Of a stretch of 64,000 nt of DNA, positions 35,610-44,322 are shown piece by piece. Below the pieces are notes generated by a model that did not search any database, was not told the origin of the DNA, and saw only the letters and a list, made by a program, of their open reading frames with translations. Position 1 is the stretch's first letter, and each line of letters begins with the position of its first letter. Origin of the DNA: an uncultured Bacteroides sp. (GTDB lineage Bacteria > Bacteroidota > Bacteroidia > Bacteroidales > Bacteroidaceae). The position numbers and the translations under genes are program-made. The stretch is taken from positions 1 through 64,000 of the forward strand of contig USEY01000004.1 of the NCBI GenBank assembly GCA_900553815.1. The letters run 5' to 3'.

Positions 35610-36814
35610 ATCGTAGCTTTCATTATGTCAATTGGGTTGTAATCGTTGATGCAAACGTGCATGGAGGGTTGCAGTGTGAAACCATGCAGGCATGCTCCTT
35701 CCTCAAACAGCTTACGGCTGTGTTCGCTGACAGCGTTCAGCACTACACATCCACCTGGTAACATCCATTCCTTCAGTCTTCCCATCATTTCTACCAGCCT
35801 GCCACCATGTCCGCCAATGAATACGGCATCGGGGCGGGGAAGAGACTCCAAGTCTGTAGTCAGGAAGTTGCCAATAAGCGCCCTGATGCCCGGCGCCCCC
35901 AACTGACGGGCATTCTGTTGCATCAATGCCTCGCCTTCGGGCCTTATCTCAAAGGAGGTCACTGTCAGGTGGGGGAAGCGGATACGAGCCTCGATGGACA
36001 CCGAACCCGTGCAGAAGCCAATGTCCCAGAAGGAGTGGCGGCGCTCCAGCTCCAAGGCCTGCAAGGTAAGCAGCCTGAGTGGTGCCTTGGTTATCATGCC
36101 GGTTCTCCCGTTGAGGGGGCGGAAGGCCTCGTCGGGAATGCCGAAGGGGCGCACTGACGCCGCCAGTTGTTGCCGGTCGGCTACCAGCAGGAGGTTGTTG
36201 GGGTGCTCGAACTTGCGTTGCGAGGCCTCCTCGGGTGTCAGCCGGCTGATGCGTTCACGTTGCGGGTTGCCCAGGTGTTCGCCTATATATAAAGTATAGT
36301 AGGTGTAGCCATAGTCCATCATGCGTCGGGCTATGGCGTCGGGGGTATGTTCGCGGTCGGTCAGCACACCGATTTTAGGTGCCCGTTCTATCAAGGCGCG
36401 GTCGAACTCCTGCCAAGGGCGTCCGGTCAGCGACACGGTGCGCATGTCGTCGTAGGGCATCACCAGCCGGTGGGCCAGCGTTTGCAGCGAGTTGAACGAG
36501 GGGTAGAGACGGATGTCGGCCTCGGGCAGCTTGCGCTTCAAGGTATTGGCAAAGCCGAAGAAGAGCGGGTCGCCGGAGGCAAACACGATGATCGTGTGCC
36601 GCTCGTCGAGTTCGAGGTATTGGCGGAACACGTTGTCGAGGGGGACGCTGACCGGTATCCAGCGGGCATCGGCAGGCAGCAGCGGGGCCACTATGCTGTG
36701 GTGACGCTCGCCGCCTGAGAAGATGCGTCCCTGGCGGATAATCTGCTGCACTTCGGGCGGGAAGTAGGGCATAGGGGCGTCGCTGATGCCGATGATGATG
36801 AAATGGGGGGACAT
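35606..36814 (-). CDS. cbiET: Fused precorrin-6B C5,15-methyltransferase and C12-decarboxylase (CbiE-CbiT)
   Basis: This 402-aa CobL-type protein has a CbiE tetrapyrrole methylase N-terminus (about 1-205), with VFASGDPLFFGFANTL and PSFNSLQTLAHRL. A Rossmann CbiT domain begins near 215 (GMITKAPLRLLTLQAL, DIGFCTGSVSIEA, FIGGHGG). It methylates C5 and C15 and removes the C12 acetate carboxyl. The true start is the ATG at 36814 (MSPHFIIIG); the 86 residues in front in the longer ORF are Arg/Pro/His-rich read-through from the upstream gene's other frame. Confidence 0.92.
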   Translation of the reverse strand: MSPHFIIIGISDAPMPYFPPEVQQIIRQGRIFSGGERHHSIVAPLLPADARWIPVSVPLDNVFRQYLELDERHTIIVFASGDPLFFGFANTLKRKLPEADIRLYPSFNSLQTLAHRLVMPYDDMRTVSLTGRPWQEFDRALIERAPKIGVLTDREHTPDAIARRMMDYGYTYYTLYIGEHLGNPQRERISRLTPEEASQRKFEHPNNLLLVADRQQLAASVRPFGIPDEAFRPLNGRTGMITKAPLRLLTLQALELERRHSFWDIGFCTGSVSIEARIRFPHLTVTSFEIRPEGEALMQQNARQLGAPGIRALIGNFLTTDLESLPRPDAVFIGGHGGRLVEMMGRLKEWMLPGGCVVLNAVSEHSRKLFEEGACLHGFTLQPSMHVCINDYNPIDIMKATI

Positions 36815-36846
36815 GATGGGTAATATGATAATGTGGGGAATTGGGG

Positions 36847-38259
36847 TTATACGTCGCGTCCGGGGCGCAGCTTTTCTGCGTCGTTGTAGCACAAGATGGC
36901 GTTGACCAGTGTGGCTGCCAGGTTGCTGCCTCCTTTCCGTCCTTCCACTATCAGCTTGGGAATGGAGGTGAAGGGCTTGACGCTGTGTTTGGACTCTTGC
37001 ACGTGGACGAAGCCTACAGGAGCGGCAATGATGCCGGCAGGATGGGCATGGCCCTTGCGGATGAGGTCGCACAACTCCATGAGCGCAGTAGGAGCATTGC
37101 CAAAGACGTAGAGCGCATCGGGATGTTCCTCAACAGCCAGTCTGATGCCGGCCTGCGTGCGGGTAATGCCTTTGTCGGCTGCCAACCGGGCCGTGCGTTC
37201 GTCGTTCAGGTAGCACTTCACTTCCACGCCAAGCCGTTGCAGGGCGCCTTTGCGTATGCCGCTGGCCGCCATGGTGACGTCGGTGATGATGGTTTTCAAC
37301 TGTCCACCAGCCAAGGCTTCGTAGAGGGTTTCCACCGCTCCACTGTCCACCCGGAGTAGCTGCTCCATTTCGAAGTCAGCCGTGGTATGAATGGCATGAA
37401 GCAGTGCCCATTTGTGACCAAGGGGGAGGTCGGGATTGCGCAGTTCGCCCTCGATGGTGCGGAAGCTGCGTATCATGATGTCCTGCCCGATGTGGCCGGT
37501 CGCCTGTCCCTGCTGTTCGCTGTAGTAGCCGCGGGGCGTGATGAGGTGGCGGTTCCATTCGTAGGACTGCGAGTTGCCGATGATGATGACGGTGAACATG
37601 TCCACTTCCTCGGGGTTGAAGGCATCGAGGGTTGTGAGGTTTACAGTCTGTTCAGTTCGTCCGGCCTGGCGCACATAGCCTACCGGGGTCTGGGGCGAGC
37701 GTCCGGCTTGCAGGAACAGTTCCTTCAGCCGGTAGAGCTGCCAATAGCGTTCCTTGCTCTTGGGGTTGTAGACGGCTGTCACGAAGTCAGCCTCGGCAGC
37801 CGCGCGGATGCGCCGTTCTATCTTTTCCCACGGTGTGAGGAGGTCGCTCAGGGAGATGACGCAGAAGTCGTGTCCCACGGGGGCACCCAGTAGCGACGCC
37901 GCCTTCTGGAAGGCACTGATGCCGGGCAGCACCTCGATGTCTACCTGGCTGCCGCGTTCGCGCTTCATTTCGTATATCAGCGGCGCCATGCCATAGATGC
38001 CGGCATCGCCCGAGCTGATGACGCAGACGCTCTGACCCTGTTCGGCCAGGCTGAAAGCTTGCTCGGCGCGGTCGCGCTCGCGCTTCATGCCACTGTCTAT
38101 GCAAGGTGTGCCGGGGCGCAGGAAGGGTTGGATGAACTGAAAGTAGTATTTGTAGCCCACTACGACGTCGGCTTCTCCGATGGCTTGGGCTACGGCGGGC
38201 GTGATGTCTTGCTCGCCTCCCGGGCCTATGCCGGCCACGGTTATCTTGGATTGTTTCAT
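36847..38259 (-). CDS. cbiHC: Fused precorrin-3B C17-methyltransferase (CbiH) and precorrin-8X methylmutase (CbiC)
   Basis: This 470-aa protein has two enzyme domains. Residues 1 to about 245 are CbiH/CobJ (VAGIGPGGEQDITP, SSGDAGIYGMA, EVLPGISAFQKAASLLGAP), which methylates C17 and contracts the ring. Residues from about 262 are CbiC/CobH with the catalytic His291 in HAIHTTADFE and IITDVTMAASGI, which moves the methyl from C11 to C12. These steps are several reactions apart, so channelling is less obvious. I use the ATG at 38259. It is the first gene of the four-gene corrin run. Confidence 0.92.
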   Translation of the reverse strand: MKQSKITVAGIGPGGEQDITPAVAQAIGEADVVVGYKYYFQFIQPFLRPGTPCIDSGMKRERDRAEQAFSLAEQGQSVCVISSGDAGIYGMAPLIYEMKRERGSQVDIEVLPGISAFQKAASLLGAPVGHDFCVISLSDLLTPWEKIERRIRAAAEADFVTAVYNPKSKERYWQLYRLKELFLQAGRSPQTPVGYVRQAGRTEQTVNLTTLDAFNPEEVDMFTVIIIGNSQSYEWNRHLITPRGYYSEQQGQATGHIGQDIMIRSFRTIEGELRNPDLPLGHKWALLHAIHTTADFEMEQLLRVDSGAVETLYEALAGGQLKTIITDVTMAASGIRKGALQRLGVEVKCYLNDERTARLAADKGITRTQAGIRLAVEEHPDALYVFGNAPTALMELCDLIRKGHAHPAGIIAAPVGFVHVQESKHSVKPFTSIPKLIVEGRKGGSNLAATLVNAILCYNDAEKLRPGRDV

Positions 38260-38347
38260 GTCTCGTAAGGTTTTAAAACCTTGCAAAGATAAGATATTCC
38301 TCGGCTTCGGCAAAGAGGATGGAGGTCGATTGAGGGGGATTTCTTGC

Positions 38348-38503
38348 GCACCGCTCGGATACAGGGTATGTGTACCGCTCGGATACAGGGTACGTGCACC
38401 GCTCGGATACAGGGTATGTGTACCGCTCGGATACAGGGTAGGTGTACCGCTCGGATACAGGGTACGTGCACCGATCGGCTTCAGGGTAGGTGCACCGATC
38501 GAC
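38348..38503. repeat. 24-bp tandem array, six units plus partial
   Basis: Units begin at 38348, 38372, 38396, 38420, 38444, 38468 and (partial) 38492, exactly 24 bp apart, with core CCGCTCGGATACAGGGTA. The last two units diverge towards CCGATCGG(C). The array starts 3 bp past the lptG stop codon and runs towards the cbiHC start. The unit length is a multiple of three with no stops, so several frames stay open across it. Confidence 0.93.
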
Positions 38504-38505
38504 GT

Positions 38506-39678
38506 TTATTTCGGCGCCTTTTTATATAGGTAGAATGCTATGAAAGCATATAGCACGTTGGGAATCCAGACGGCAATGACGGGCGGCATGTTGCCGTTGA
38601 CGGCAAAGGTGGAGGCTATGGTCTGGAACAGGATGTAGGAGAAACTGAGTGCCAGTCCGATGCCCAGGTAGAGGCCCATGCCTCCCTTGCGCTTGCGCGA
38701 GGATAGGGATACGCCGATGAGGGTCAGGATGAAGGAGGCGAAGGACATGGCGATGCGCTTGTGGTATTCTATTTCAAACTCCTTGATGTTGGCAAACCCG
38801 CGCTGCCGCTGCCGGTCGATGTATTCGCTCAACTGGGGGCTGGTCATCATTTCCTGTTGGTTCTTCATGATGAGGAAGTCGGCAGGCTCCATGAAGAGGG
38901 TGGTGTCTATGCGGCTACCCTTGGTGATGCTCTCGCGCATGCCGTCCATTTGTCTTATCATGTAGTCCTTGATAATCCAGCGGTGTACGGCGGTGGTGTC
39001 ATAGGTAATGGAGCGGGCGGTGAGGTGCGAGACGAGTTGCTTGTCCTTGAACTTGTCCAGGGAGAAACGGTAGCCGGTCTGGCTGTAGTTCTCGAAGCGG
39101 TCGATGTAGGCAATGACGCCCGAGTCAACCTCCAGTTGGATGTTGCGGGCAGAGTTGGCCTTACGCTGTTTGTAGTATTTGTCCTCGAAGTTGATTCGTG
39201 TGACACTGCCTTTGGGAATGACGTATGAACCTAGGCAGAAAGTAGTAATGGAGATGACGGCAGCCGATACCATGTAGGGCCTGAGCATGCGTTTGAAGCT
39301 CATGCCGGTTGAGAACATGGCAATGATTTCAGAATTCTCGGCCAACTTCGATGTGAAGAAGATGACAGCGATGAAGACGAACAGGGGGCTGAACAGGTTG
39401 GCAAAGTAGGGGATGAAGTTGAGGTAGTAGTCGAAAATGATGGCACTCCACGGCGCTTCGTGCGACATGAAGCGGTCCATCTTCTCATTGAAGTCGAAGA
39501 CGACGGCAATGGATATGATGAGGGCGATGGCAAACACGTAGGTTCCTAGGAACTTCTTGATGATATACCAGTCCAGTCGTTTGAGGAACTTGCGGCTTCT
39601 GTGTCCGCGCGGGGCACCTTCTCCCTCGGTTCTATTCCTTTTTATCAATCCCTTTATGTCAAGTCCTATCTTTCTCAT
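38506..39678 (-). CDS. LptF/LptG-family (YjgP/YjgQ) lipopolysaccharide export permease
   Basis: This 390-aa inner-membrane protein of the LPS transport ABC complex is LptG-like. It has six membrane helices in two groups (three near residues 35-130, three near 300-385) around a periplasmic beta-jellyroll domain. Family elements are LDWYIIKKFLGTYVFAI and FSTGMSFKRMLRPY near residue 125. Its ATG overlaps the tgt stop (ATGA), so translation is coupled. It is the last gene of lon-tgt-lptG, and its stop abuts the 24-bp array. Confidence 0.9.
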   Translation of the reverse strand: MRKIGLDIKGLIKRNRTEGEGAPRGHRSRKFLKRLDWYIIKKFLGTYVFAIALIISIAVVFDFNEKMDRFMSHEAPWSAIIFDYYLNFIPYFANLFSPLFVFIAVIFFTSKLAENSEIIAMFSTGMSFKRMLRPYMVSAAVISITTFCLGSYVIPKGSVTRINFEDKYYKQRKANSARNIQLEVDSGVIAYIDRFENYSQTGYRFSLDKFKDKQLVSHLTARSITYDTTAVHRWIIKDYMIRQMDGMRESITKGSRIDTTLFMEPADFLIMKNQQEMMTSPQLSEYIDRQRQRGFANIKEFEIEYHKRIAMSFASFILTLIGVSLSSRKRKGGMGLYLGIGLALSFSYILFQTIASTFAVNGNMPPVIAVWIPNVLYAFIAFYLYKKAPK

Positions 39679-40805
39679 AATCTTGTGGAGAGTCGTTTTA
39701 CCATGGCCGGTTTCCAAGTGGCGAAATCACCGGCAATGATGTGCTTTCGTGCTTCGCCCACGAGCCACAGGTAGAAGGCCAGGTTGTGTACGGAGGCTAT
39801 CTGCAGGGCCAGCAACTCTTGTGCATGGAAGAGGTGTCTGAGGTAAGCTTTGGTGTAGAGGGTGTCCACGTAGGAGGCACCGTCGGCTTCGATGGGCGAG
39901 AAGTCGGTCTCCCACTTCTTGTTGCGCATGTTGATGATGCCGTCTTTGGTGAAGAGCATGCCGTTGCGTCCGTTGCGTGTAGGCATTACGCAGTCAAACA
40001 TGTCCACGCCACGTTCTATGCCTTCCAGTATGTTGACGGGAGTACCTACGCCCATGAGGTAACGGGGCTTGTCCTTGGGCAGGATGCCGTTGACAAGCTC
40101 TATCATTTCATACATCTTCTCTACCGGTTCGCCCACAGCCAGTCCGCCGATGGCGTTGCCGTCGGCGTTTTTGGCAGCCACATACTCGGCAGCCTGGGTG
40201 CGCAGGTCGCGGTAGACACATCCTTGCACGATGGGGAAGAGTGACTGAGAGTAACCATACTTGGGCTCTGTCTCGTTGAAGCGCTGGATGCAACGGTCGA
40301 GCCAGCGTTGGGTCAGGAGGAGCGACTTCTTGGCATATTCGTAGTCGGAGTCACCGGGAGGGCACTCGTCGAAGGCCATCATGATGTCGGCGCCGATTGT
40401 ACGCTCTATGTCCATCACCTTTTCAGGTGTAAAAATGTGCTTGCTGCCGTCAATGTGTGAGCGAAACTCGGCTCCTTCCTCGCGCAGCTTTCGGATTCCT
40501 GATAAAGAGAATACCTGAAAACCTCCACTGTCAGTCAACATGGGGCGACTGAATCCGTTGAACTTGTGCAGACCGCCTGCTTTCTCTATCACGTCCAGTC
40601 CCGGTCGCAGGTAGAGGTGGTAGGTGTTGCCCAAGATGATTTGAGCTTTGATATCGTTGTTCAGTTCAGTCAGATGTACCCCCTTCACTGTGCCCAGTGT
40701 GCCTACGGGCATGAAGATTGGAGTCTCTATCTGCCCGTGGTCGGTCGTGATGAGACCGGCACGGGCATTGGTCTTGCTGTCGGTATATTGCAGTTCAAAT
40801 GTCAT
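39675..40805 (-). CDS. tgt: tRNA-guanine (queuine/preQ1) transglycosylase
   Basis: This 376-aa TIM-barrel enzyme swaps guanine 34 of GUN-anticodon tRNAs for preQ1. Catalytic elements are present: MLTDSGGFQVFSL near residue 88, GGLAVGEP, and FDCVMPTRNGRNG with the nucleophilic Asp. The zinc site is unusual. Canonical Tgt has a CxCxxC motif before KAYLRHLF; here that stretch reads GASYVDTLYTKAYLRHL with no cysteine, and only the distal His (SVHNLAF) is kept. Its start overlaps the lon stop (ATGA). Confidence 0.95.
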   Translation of the reverse strand: MTFELQYTDSKTNARAGLITTDHGQIETPIFMPVGTLGTVKGVHLTELNNDIKAQIILGNTYHLYLRPGLDVIEKAGGLHKFNGFSRPMLTDSGGFQVFSLSGIRKLREEGAEFRSHIDGSKHIFTPEKVMDIERTIGADIMMAFDECPPGDSDYEYAKKSLLLTQRWLDRCIQRFNETEPKYGYSQSLFPIVQGCVYRDLRTQAAEYVAAKNADGNAIGGLAVGEPVEKMYEMIELVNGILPKDKPRYLMGVGTPVNILEGIERGVDMFDCVMPTRNGRNGMLFTKDGIINMRNKKWETDFSPIEADGASYVDTLYTKAYLRHLFHAQELLALQIASVHNLAFYLWLVGEARKHIIAGDFATWKPAMVKRLSTRL

Positions 40806-43276
40806 TGCTCGTCTTTCTTTTCTTTTTTGACAGACAGGTCGATGGCATCGGCTACTTTCTCCTGAGTCAGTGCGATAGCCAGTACTTCCTTAATGTCGTT
40901 GACATAGTGGAAGGTAAGTCCTCTCAGATATATTTCTTGTATCTCTTCAATGTTCTTTCTGTTCTCTTCACACAGTATTATCTCCTTGATACCTGCACGC
41001 TTGGCAGCCAGTATCTTTTCCTTGATGCCGCCCACAGGGAGAACCTTTCCACGGAGGGTTATTTCGCCTGTCATGGCCAGGTTGGCTTTGACTTTGCGTT
41101 GGGTCAGTGCGGAAGCCAGCGAAGTTACCATCGTAATACCGGCAGAAGGACCGTCTTTGGGAATGGCTCCTTCGGGCACGTGGATGTGTATGTTCCAGTT
41201 GTCGAAGATTTCTTCATCGAGGTTCAGCAGTGAAGCATGTGCTTTGATATACTCCAGTGCCAACATGGCCGATTCCTTCATCACGTCACCCAGGTTTCCC
41301 GTCAGTGTCAACTTGCCGCCCTTGCCTCGGCTCAAGCTGGTTTCTACGAAGAGAATCTCACCTCCCACGGCAGTCCAAGCCAATCCGGTCACTACGCCAG
41401 CGTAGTCGTTGCCCTGATATTTGTCACGAGTGTACTCAGGTGAGCCCAGTAGTTCCTGCAAGTCGGCAGGCTTGATTTCCGTCTTCAGGAAATAGCCGTC
41501 GGTGGCATATTGGCGTGCAATCTTGCGCAGTATCTTGCTGATTTTCTTCTCCAGTTCTCTGACGCCGCTTTCACGGGTGTAGGATTCTATGATGGTTTCC
41601 AATGTATTTTTGGGGAACTTGATGGCATTCTTCTTCATTCCGTTAGCCTCCAGTTCCTTGGGTACCAAGTGACGGCGTGCTATTTCTATTTTCTCTTCCG
41701 TGATGTAACCGCTAACTTCTATCAACTCCATACGGTCGAGCAGGGGACCGGGTATGGTATTCAGGTTGTTGGCGGTAGCTATGAACATCACTTTTGAGAG
41801 GTCATAGTCTACGTCAAGGTAATTATCGTGGAAAGTACCGTTCTGCTCGGGGTCAAGCACTTCAAGCAGGGCTGATGAAGGGTCACCTTGTCGGTCGGCA
41901 CTTACTTTGTCTATCTCGTCGAGAATAAATACCGGATTGGAAGAACCAGCCTTGATAAGACTCTTGATAATACGACCCGGCATGGCACCGATGTATGTCT
42001 TGCGGTGTCCTCTGATTTCTGCTTCATCGTGTACACCACCTAGAGACATGCGGATGTATTTCCGCTTCAGTGCGGCTGCAATAGAACGTCCGAGTGATGT
42101 TTTACCTACTCCCGGAGGTCCATAAAGGCAGATGATAGGCGACTTCATGTCCCCCTTCAATTTAAGCACGGCCAAGTGTTCAAGAATACGCTCCTTTACC
42201 TTCTCCAGACCGTAGTGGTCCTTGTTCAACGTTTTTTCTGCGTTGGTCAAGTTTAAGTTGTCCGTTGTATAAATACCCCACGGCAGGTTGAGCATGGTTT
42301 GCAGGTAATTGAGTTGTACGCTGTAGTCGGGCGACTGCGGATGTGTACGCTCCAGCTTATTGACTTCTTTCAGAAATGTTTCTTTTACTTCGGCACTCCA
42401 TTTCATCGTCTCAGCCTTTTGCCTCATCTCTTCAATCTCTTGCTCCTGTCCACTTCCACCCAATTCATCCTGAATGGTTTTGATTTGCTGCTGGAGGAAG
42501 TATTCACGCTGCTGCTGGTCTATGTCTTCACGAGCCCTCATCTGGATAGACTCCTTGATTTCGGCTAATTGCACTTCGCGGTTCAATATTTCCAGCAGGC
42601 GATAGGTACGCGAACGCAAGGATTCGATACCGAGCAACTCCACTTTCTCCTCTTTGTTGAAAGGCATGTTGGTGCAGATAAAGTTCACCATAAACATCGT
42701 ATTGCTGATGTTCTTAATGGCGAAAGCTGAATCTTGTGGGAAAGCATCAGAAGTTTTGATGTAGCGTACAGTCAAGTCCTTCACTGTATCTACCAACGCC
42801 TGGAATTCTTTGTCGTCCTTCGGCGGAAGCTCTTCCTCTAATGTCTGTATTTTTCCTGTCAGATACGGTTCAATGCTGACAATGTCTTTCAGTTCCATAC
42901 GTTTGGAACCTTGCAGGATGACAGTAGTTGTCTGGTCGGGCATCTCGAAGATGCGTACAACTTTGGCCACTGTTCCTATATTGTGCAAGTCATTGAATAG
43001 CGGATGTTCCGTTTCAGCGTTTTTCTGGCATACTACTCCAATATATTGACTTTTCCTTTCTGCATCGCGAATCAGCTTGAGCGATGATTTCCGTCCTACC
43101 GATATCGGCATGAATACGCCGGGAAACAATACCATGTTTCGTAGGGGAAGTATAGGAAGCGTGTCGTCCACTTCGATGTTCATCAGCTGTTCTTCGTTTC
43201 CCTCAAAGTCGGCAATCACAGAAAAGGCATTTCTGTTTTTTTCTTCTATATCACTCAGGTAATTTCTTTTCTTCAT
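40802..43276 (-). CDS. lon: ATP-dependent protease La (Lon)
   Basis: This 824-aa AAA+ serine protease degrades misfolded and regulatory proteins in the cytoplasm. It has an N-terminal LON substrate domain (LPILPLRNMVLFPG at 40-53) and a coiled-coil linker near 240-300. Walker A is GPPGVGKT (386-393) and Walker B is VFILDEIDK. The protease domain has Ser in PKDGPSAGITM and Lys in GGIKEKILAA. I start at 43276; an ATG 36 bp upstream gives no added homology. It is the first gene of a coupled operon with tgt and lptG. Confidence 0.97.
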   Translation of the reverse strand: MKKRNYLSDIEEKNRNAFSVIADFEGNEEQLMNIEVDDTLPILPLRNMVLFPGVFMPISVGRKSSLKLIRDAERKSQYIGVVCQKNAETEHPLFNDLHNIGTVAKVVRIFEMPDQTTTVILQGSKRMELKDIVSIEPYLTGKIQTLEEELPPKDDKEFQALVDTVKDLTVRYIKTSDAFPQDSAFAIKNISNTMFMVNFICTNMPFNKEEKVELLGIESLRSRTYRLLEILNREVQLAEIKESIQMRAREDIDQQQREYFLQQQIKTIQDELGGSGQEQEIEEMRQKAETMKWSAEVKETFLKEVNKLERTHPQSPDYSVQLNYLQTMLNLPWGIYTTDNLNLTNAEKTLNKDHYGLEKVKERILEHLAVLKLKGDMKSPIICLYGPPGVGKTSLGRSIAAALKRKYIRMSLGGVHDEAEIRGHRKTYIGAMPGRIIKSLIKAGSSNPVFILDEIDKVSADRQGDPSSALLEVLDPEQNGTFHDNYLDVDYDLSKVMFIATANNLNTIPGPLLDRMELIEVSGYITEEKIEIARRHLVPKELEANGMKKNAIKFPKNTLETIIESYTRESGVRELEKKISKILRKIARQYATDGYFLKTEIKPADLQELLGSPEYTRDKYQGNDYAGVVTGLAWTAVGGEILFVETSLSRGKGGKLTLTGNLGDVMKESAMLALEYIKAHASLLNLDEEIFDNWNIHIHVPEGAIPKDGPSAGITMVTSLASALTQRKVKANLAMTGEITLRGKVLPVGGIKEKILAAKRAGIKEIILCEENRKNIEEIQEIYLRGLTFHYVNDIKEVLAIALTQEKVADAIDLSVKKEKKDEQ

Positions 43277-43323
43277 GTTGTTCTTTTCGTTTATGTCATA
43301 TTGGCAGGTCACTAAAGCGCCTG

Positions 43324-43331
43324 CAAAGTTA
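43324..43331 (-). promoter_or_regulatory. -7 box of the lon-tgt-lptG operon
   Basis: TAACTTTG on the minus strand matches TAnnTTTG exactly, about 48 bp from the lon ATG. I see no classical heat-shock (CIRCE-type) operator nearby. Confidence 0.55.
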
Positions 43332-43391
43332 AGCTATTTTTCCTTATTACTCCATTATTCCTTCGCTTAAAAAGACAAAAACAGTGCCATT

Positions 43392-43425
43392 TTTGCGTGA
43401 GATATGGAGACAATGCTTACTTTTG
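43392..43425 (+). promoter_or_regulatory. Promoter of trmN
   Basis: TTTG (43392-43395) and TACTTTTG (43418-43425) match the Bacteroides -33 and -7 elements with a 22-bp spacer, about 24 bp upstream of the ATG. Confidence 0.68.
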
Positions 43426-43448
43426 AGACAAATTAAGAAAACAGGAAG

Positions 43449-44156
43449 ATGTCTAATCATTACTTTAAGTTTAAACAATTTACCGTGTGGCAAGACCGTT
43501 GTGCCATGAAGGTAGGTACTGATGGCGTATTGCTGGGTGCTTGGGTATCGGTGGAGGGATGCCGACGATTATTGGACGTAGGAACAGGCACCGGATTGAT
43601 AGCCTTGCTGTTGGCACAGCGCGCACCGCAGGCTGAAATTACGGCCGTAGAGATAGATGAAGCGGCTGCCGGACAGGCGGCAGAGAATGTAGCAGCCTCT
43701 CCCTGGCAAGAGCGTGTCAAAATTGTATGCGAAAATTTCAGAACTTTTGCCCCCGGACAAGCATTTGACCTTATAGTGTCCAACCCACCTTATTTTGTAG
43801 ATGCGCTAAAATGTCCGGATGAGCAGCGGAGTCTGGCACGACACACGGGCGACCTGAACTACGAGCTCCTTTTCGGTGGCGCACGCCGCCTGCTGACCGA
43901 GGACGGCGGGATAGCTGTGATAGTGCCGGCAGAACTGGGAAAGCTGGTGACGGATACTGCATGGAACTATGGCTTCCATCCTACCCACAGGACCGAGGTT
44001 TATACCAAACCCGGAAAGCCTTGCCGCAGGTTGCTGATACGCTTTGGCAGGCAGTACGCGCCGTGTACCGAAGACAAACTGTATATTGAATCCTCCACGG
44101 GTGGCTATTCGCCTGAGTTTGCTGCTTTGGTGCGTGACTTTTATCTGGATAAATAG
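43449..44156 (+). CDS. trmN: tRNA1(Val) adenine37-N6 methyltransferase (TrmN6/YfiC-like)
   Basis: This 235-aa SAM-dependent N6-adenine methyltransferase has N-terminal KFKQFTVWQDRCAMKVGTDGVLLG (split as FKQFTVWQDRCAMKVGTDG, residues 8-26). The SAM motif is LLDVGTGTGLIALLLA (41-56) and the catalytic NPPY is at 112-115. This arrangement is that of TrmN6, which modifies A37 of tRNA1(Val). It is divergent from lon and ends in a convergent, hairpin-containing gap. Confidence 0.9.
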   Translation: MSNHYFKFKQFTVWQDRCAMKVGTDGVLLGAWVSVEGCRRLLDVGTGTGLIALLLAQRAPQAEITAVEIDEAAAGQAAENVAASPWQERVKIVCENFRTFAPGQAFDLIVSNPPYFVDALKCPDEQRSLARHTGDLNYELLFGGARRLLTEDGGIAVIVPAELGKLVTDTAWNYGFHPTHRTEVYTKPGKPCRRLLIRFGRQYAPCTEDKLYIESSTGGYSPEFAALVRDFYLDK

Positions 44157-44175
44157 GTCACCCATTAAAGATAAT

Positions 44176-44270
44176 AGGCCTGTGTGCAGAGAGGACCGGG
44201 CTTAAATTCAAAGATAAACGAGCCTGGTTGCAGGGACTAACCGGCCTAATGGAATAAATGAATGAGTCTG
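44176..44270. repeat. Degenerate 22-bp-period array, five copies
   Basis: A 7-bp motif of the form RRGYYTR (AGGCCTG, GGGCTTA, GAGCCTG, CGGCCTA, GAGTCTG) recurs at 44176, 44198, 44220, 44242 and 44264, each exactly 22 bp apart. The intervening bases vary. It lies between convergent trmN and the GH9 gene, just before a hairpin terminator. Confidence 0.55.
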
Positions 44271-44279
44271 AATACAAAT

Positions 44280-44317
44280 CCGGCTGCCTGTTTCCTTGTC
44301 GGGATGCAGGCAGCCGG
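44280..44317. terminator. Hairpin between convergent trmN and GH9 genes
   Basis: CCGGCTGCCTG (44280-44290) pairs perfectly with CAGGCAGCCGG (44307-44317). A short T-containing tail follows on the plus strand and ATTTG follows on the minus strand, so it may act in both directions. Confidence 0.75.
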
Positions 44318-44322
44318 ACTGT

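Noticed and set aside
36815-37072. Extended N-terminus of CbiE-CbiT
   Set aside because: These 86 codons overlap cbiHC in another frame and are Arg/Pro/His-rich without homology; the methylase begins at MSPHFIIIG.
38256-38533. Octapeptide-repeat proteins in the 24-bp array
   Set aside because: Open frames on both strands are the automatic result of a stop-free 24-bp unit; no start context or signal is present.
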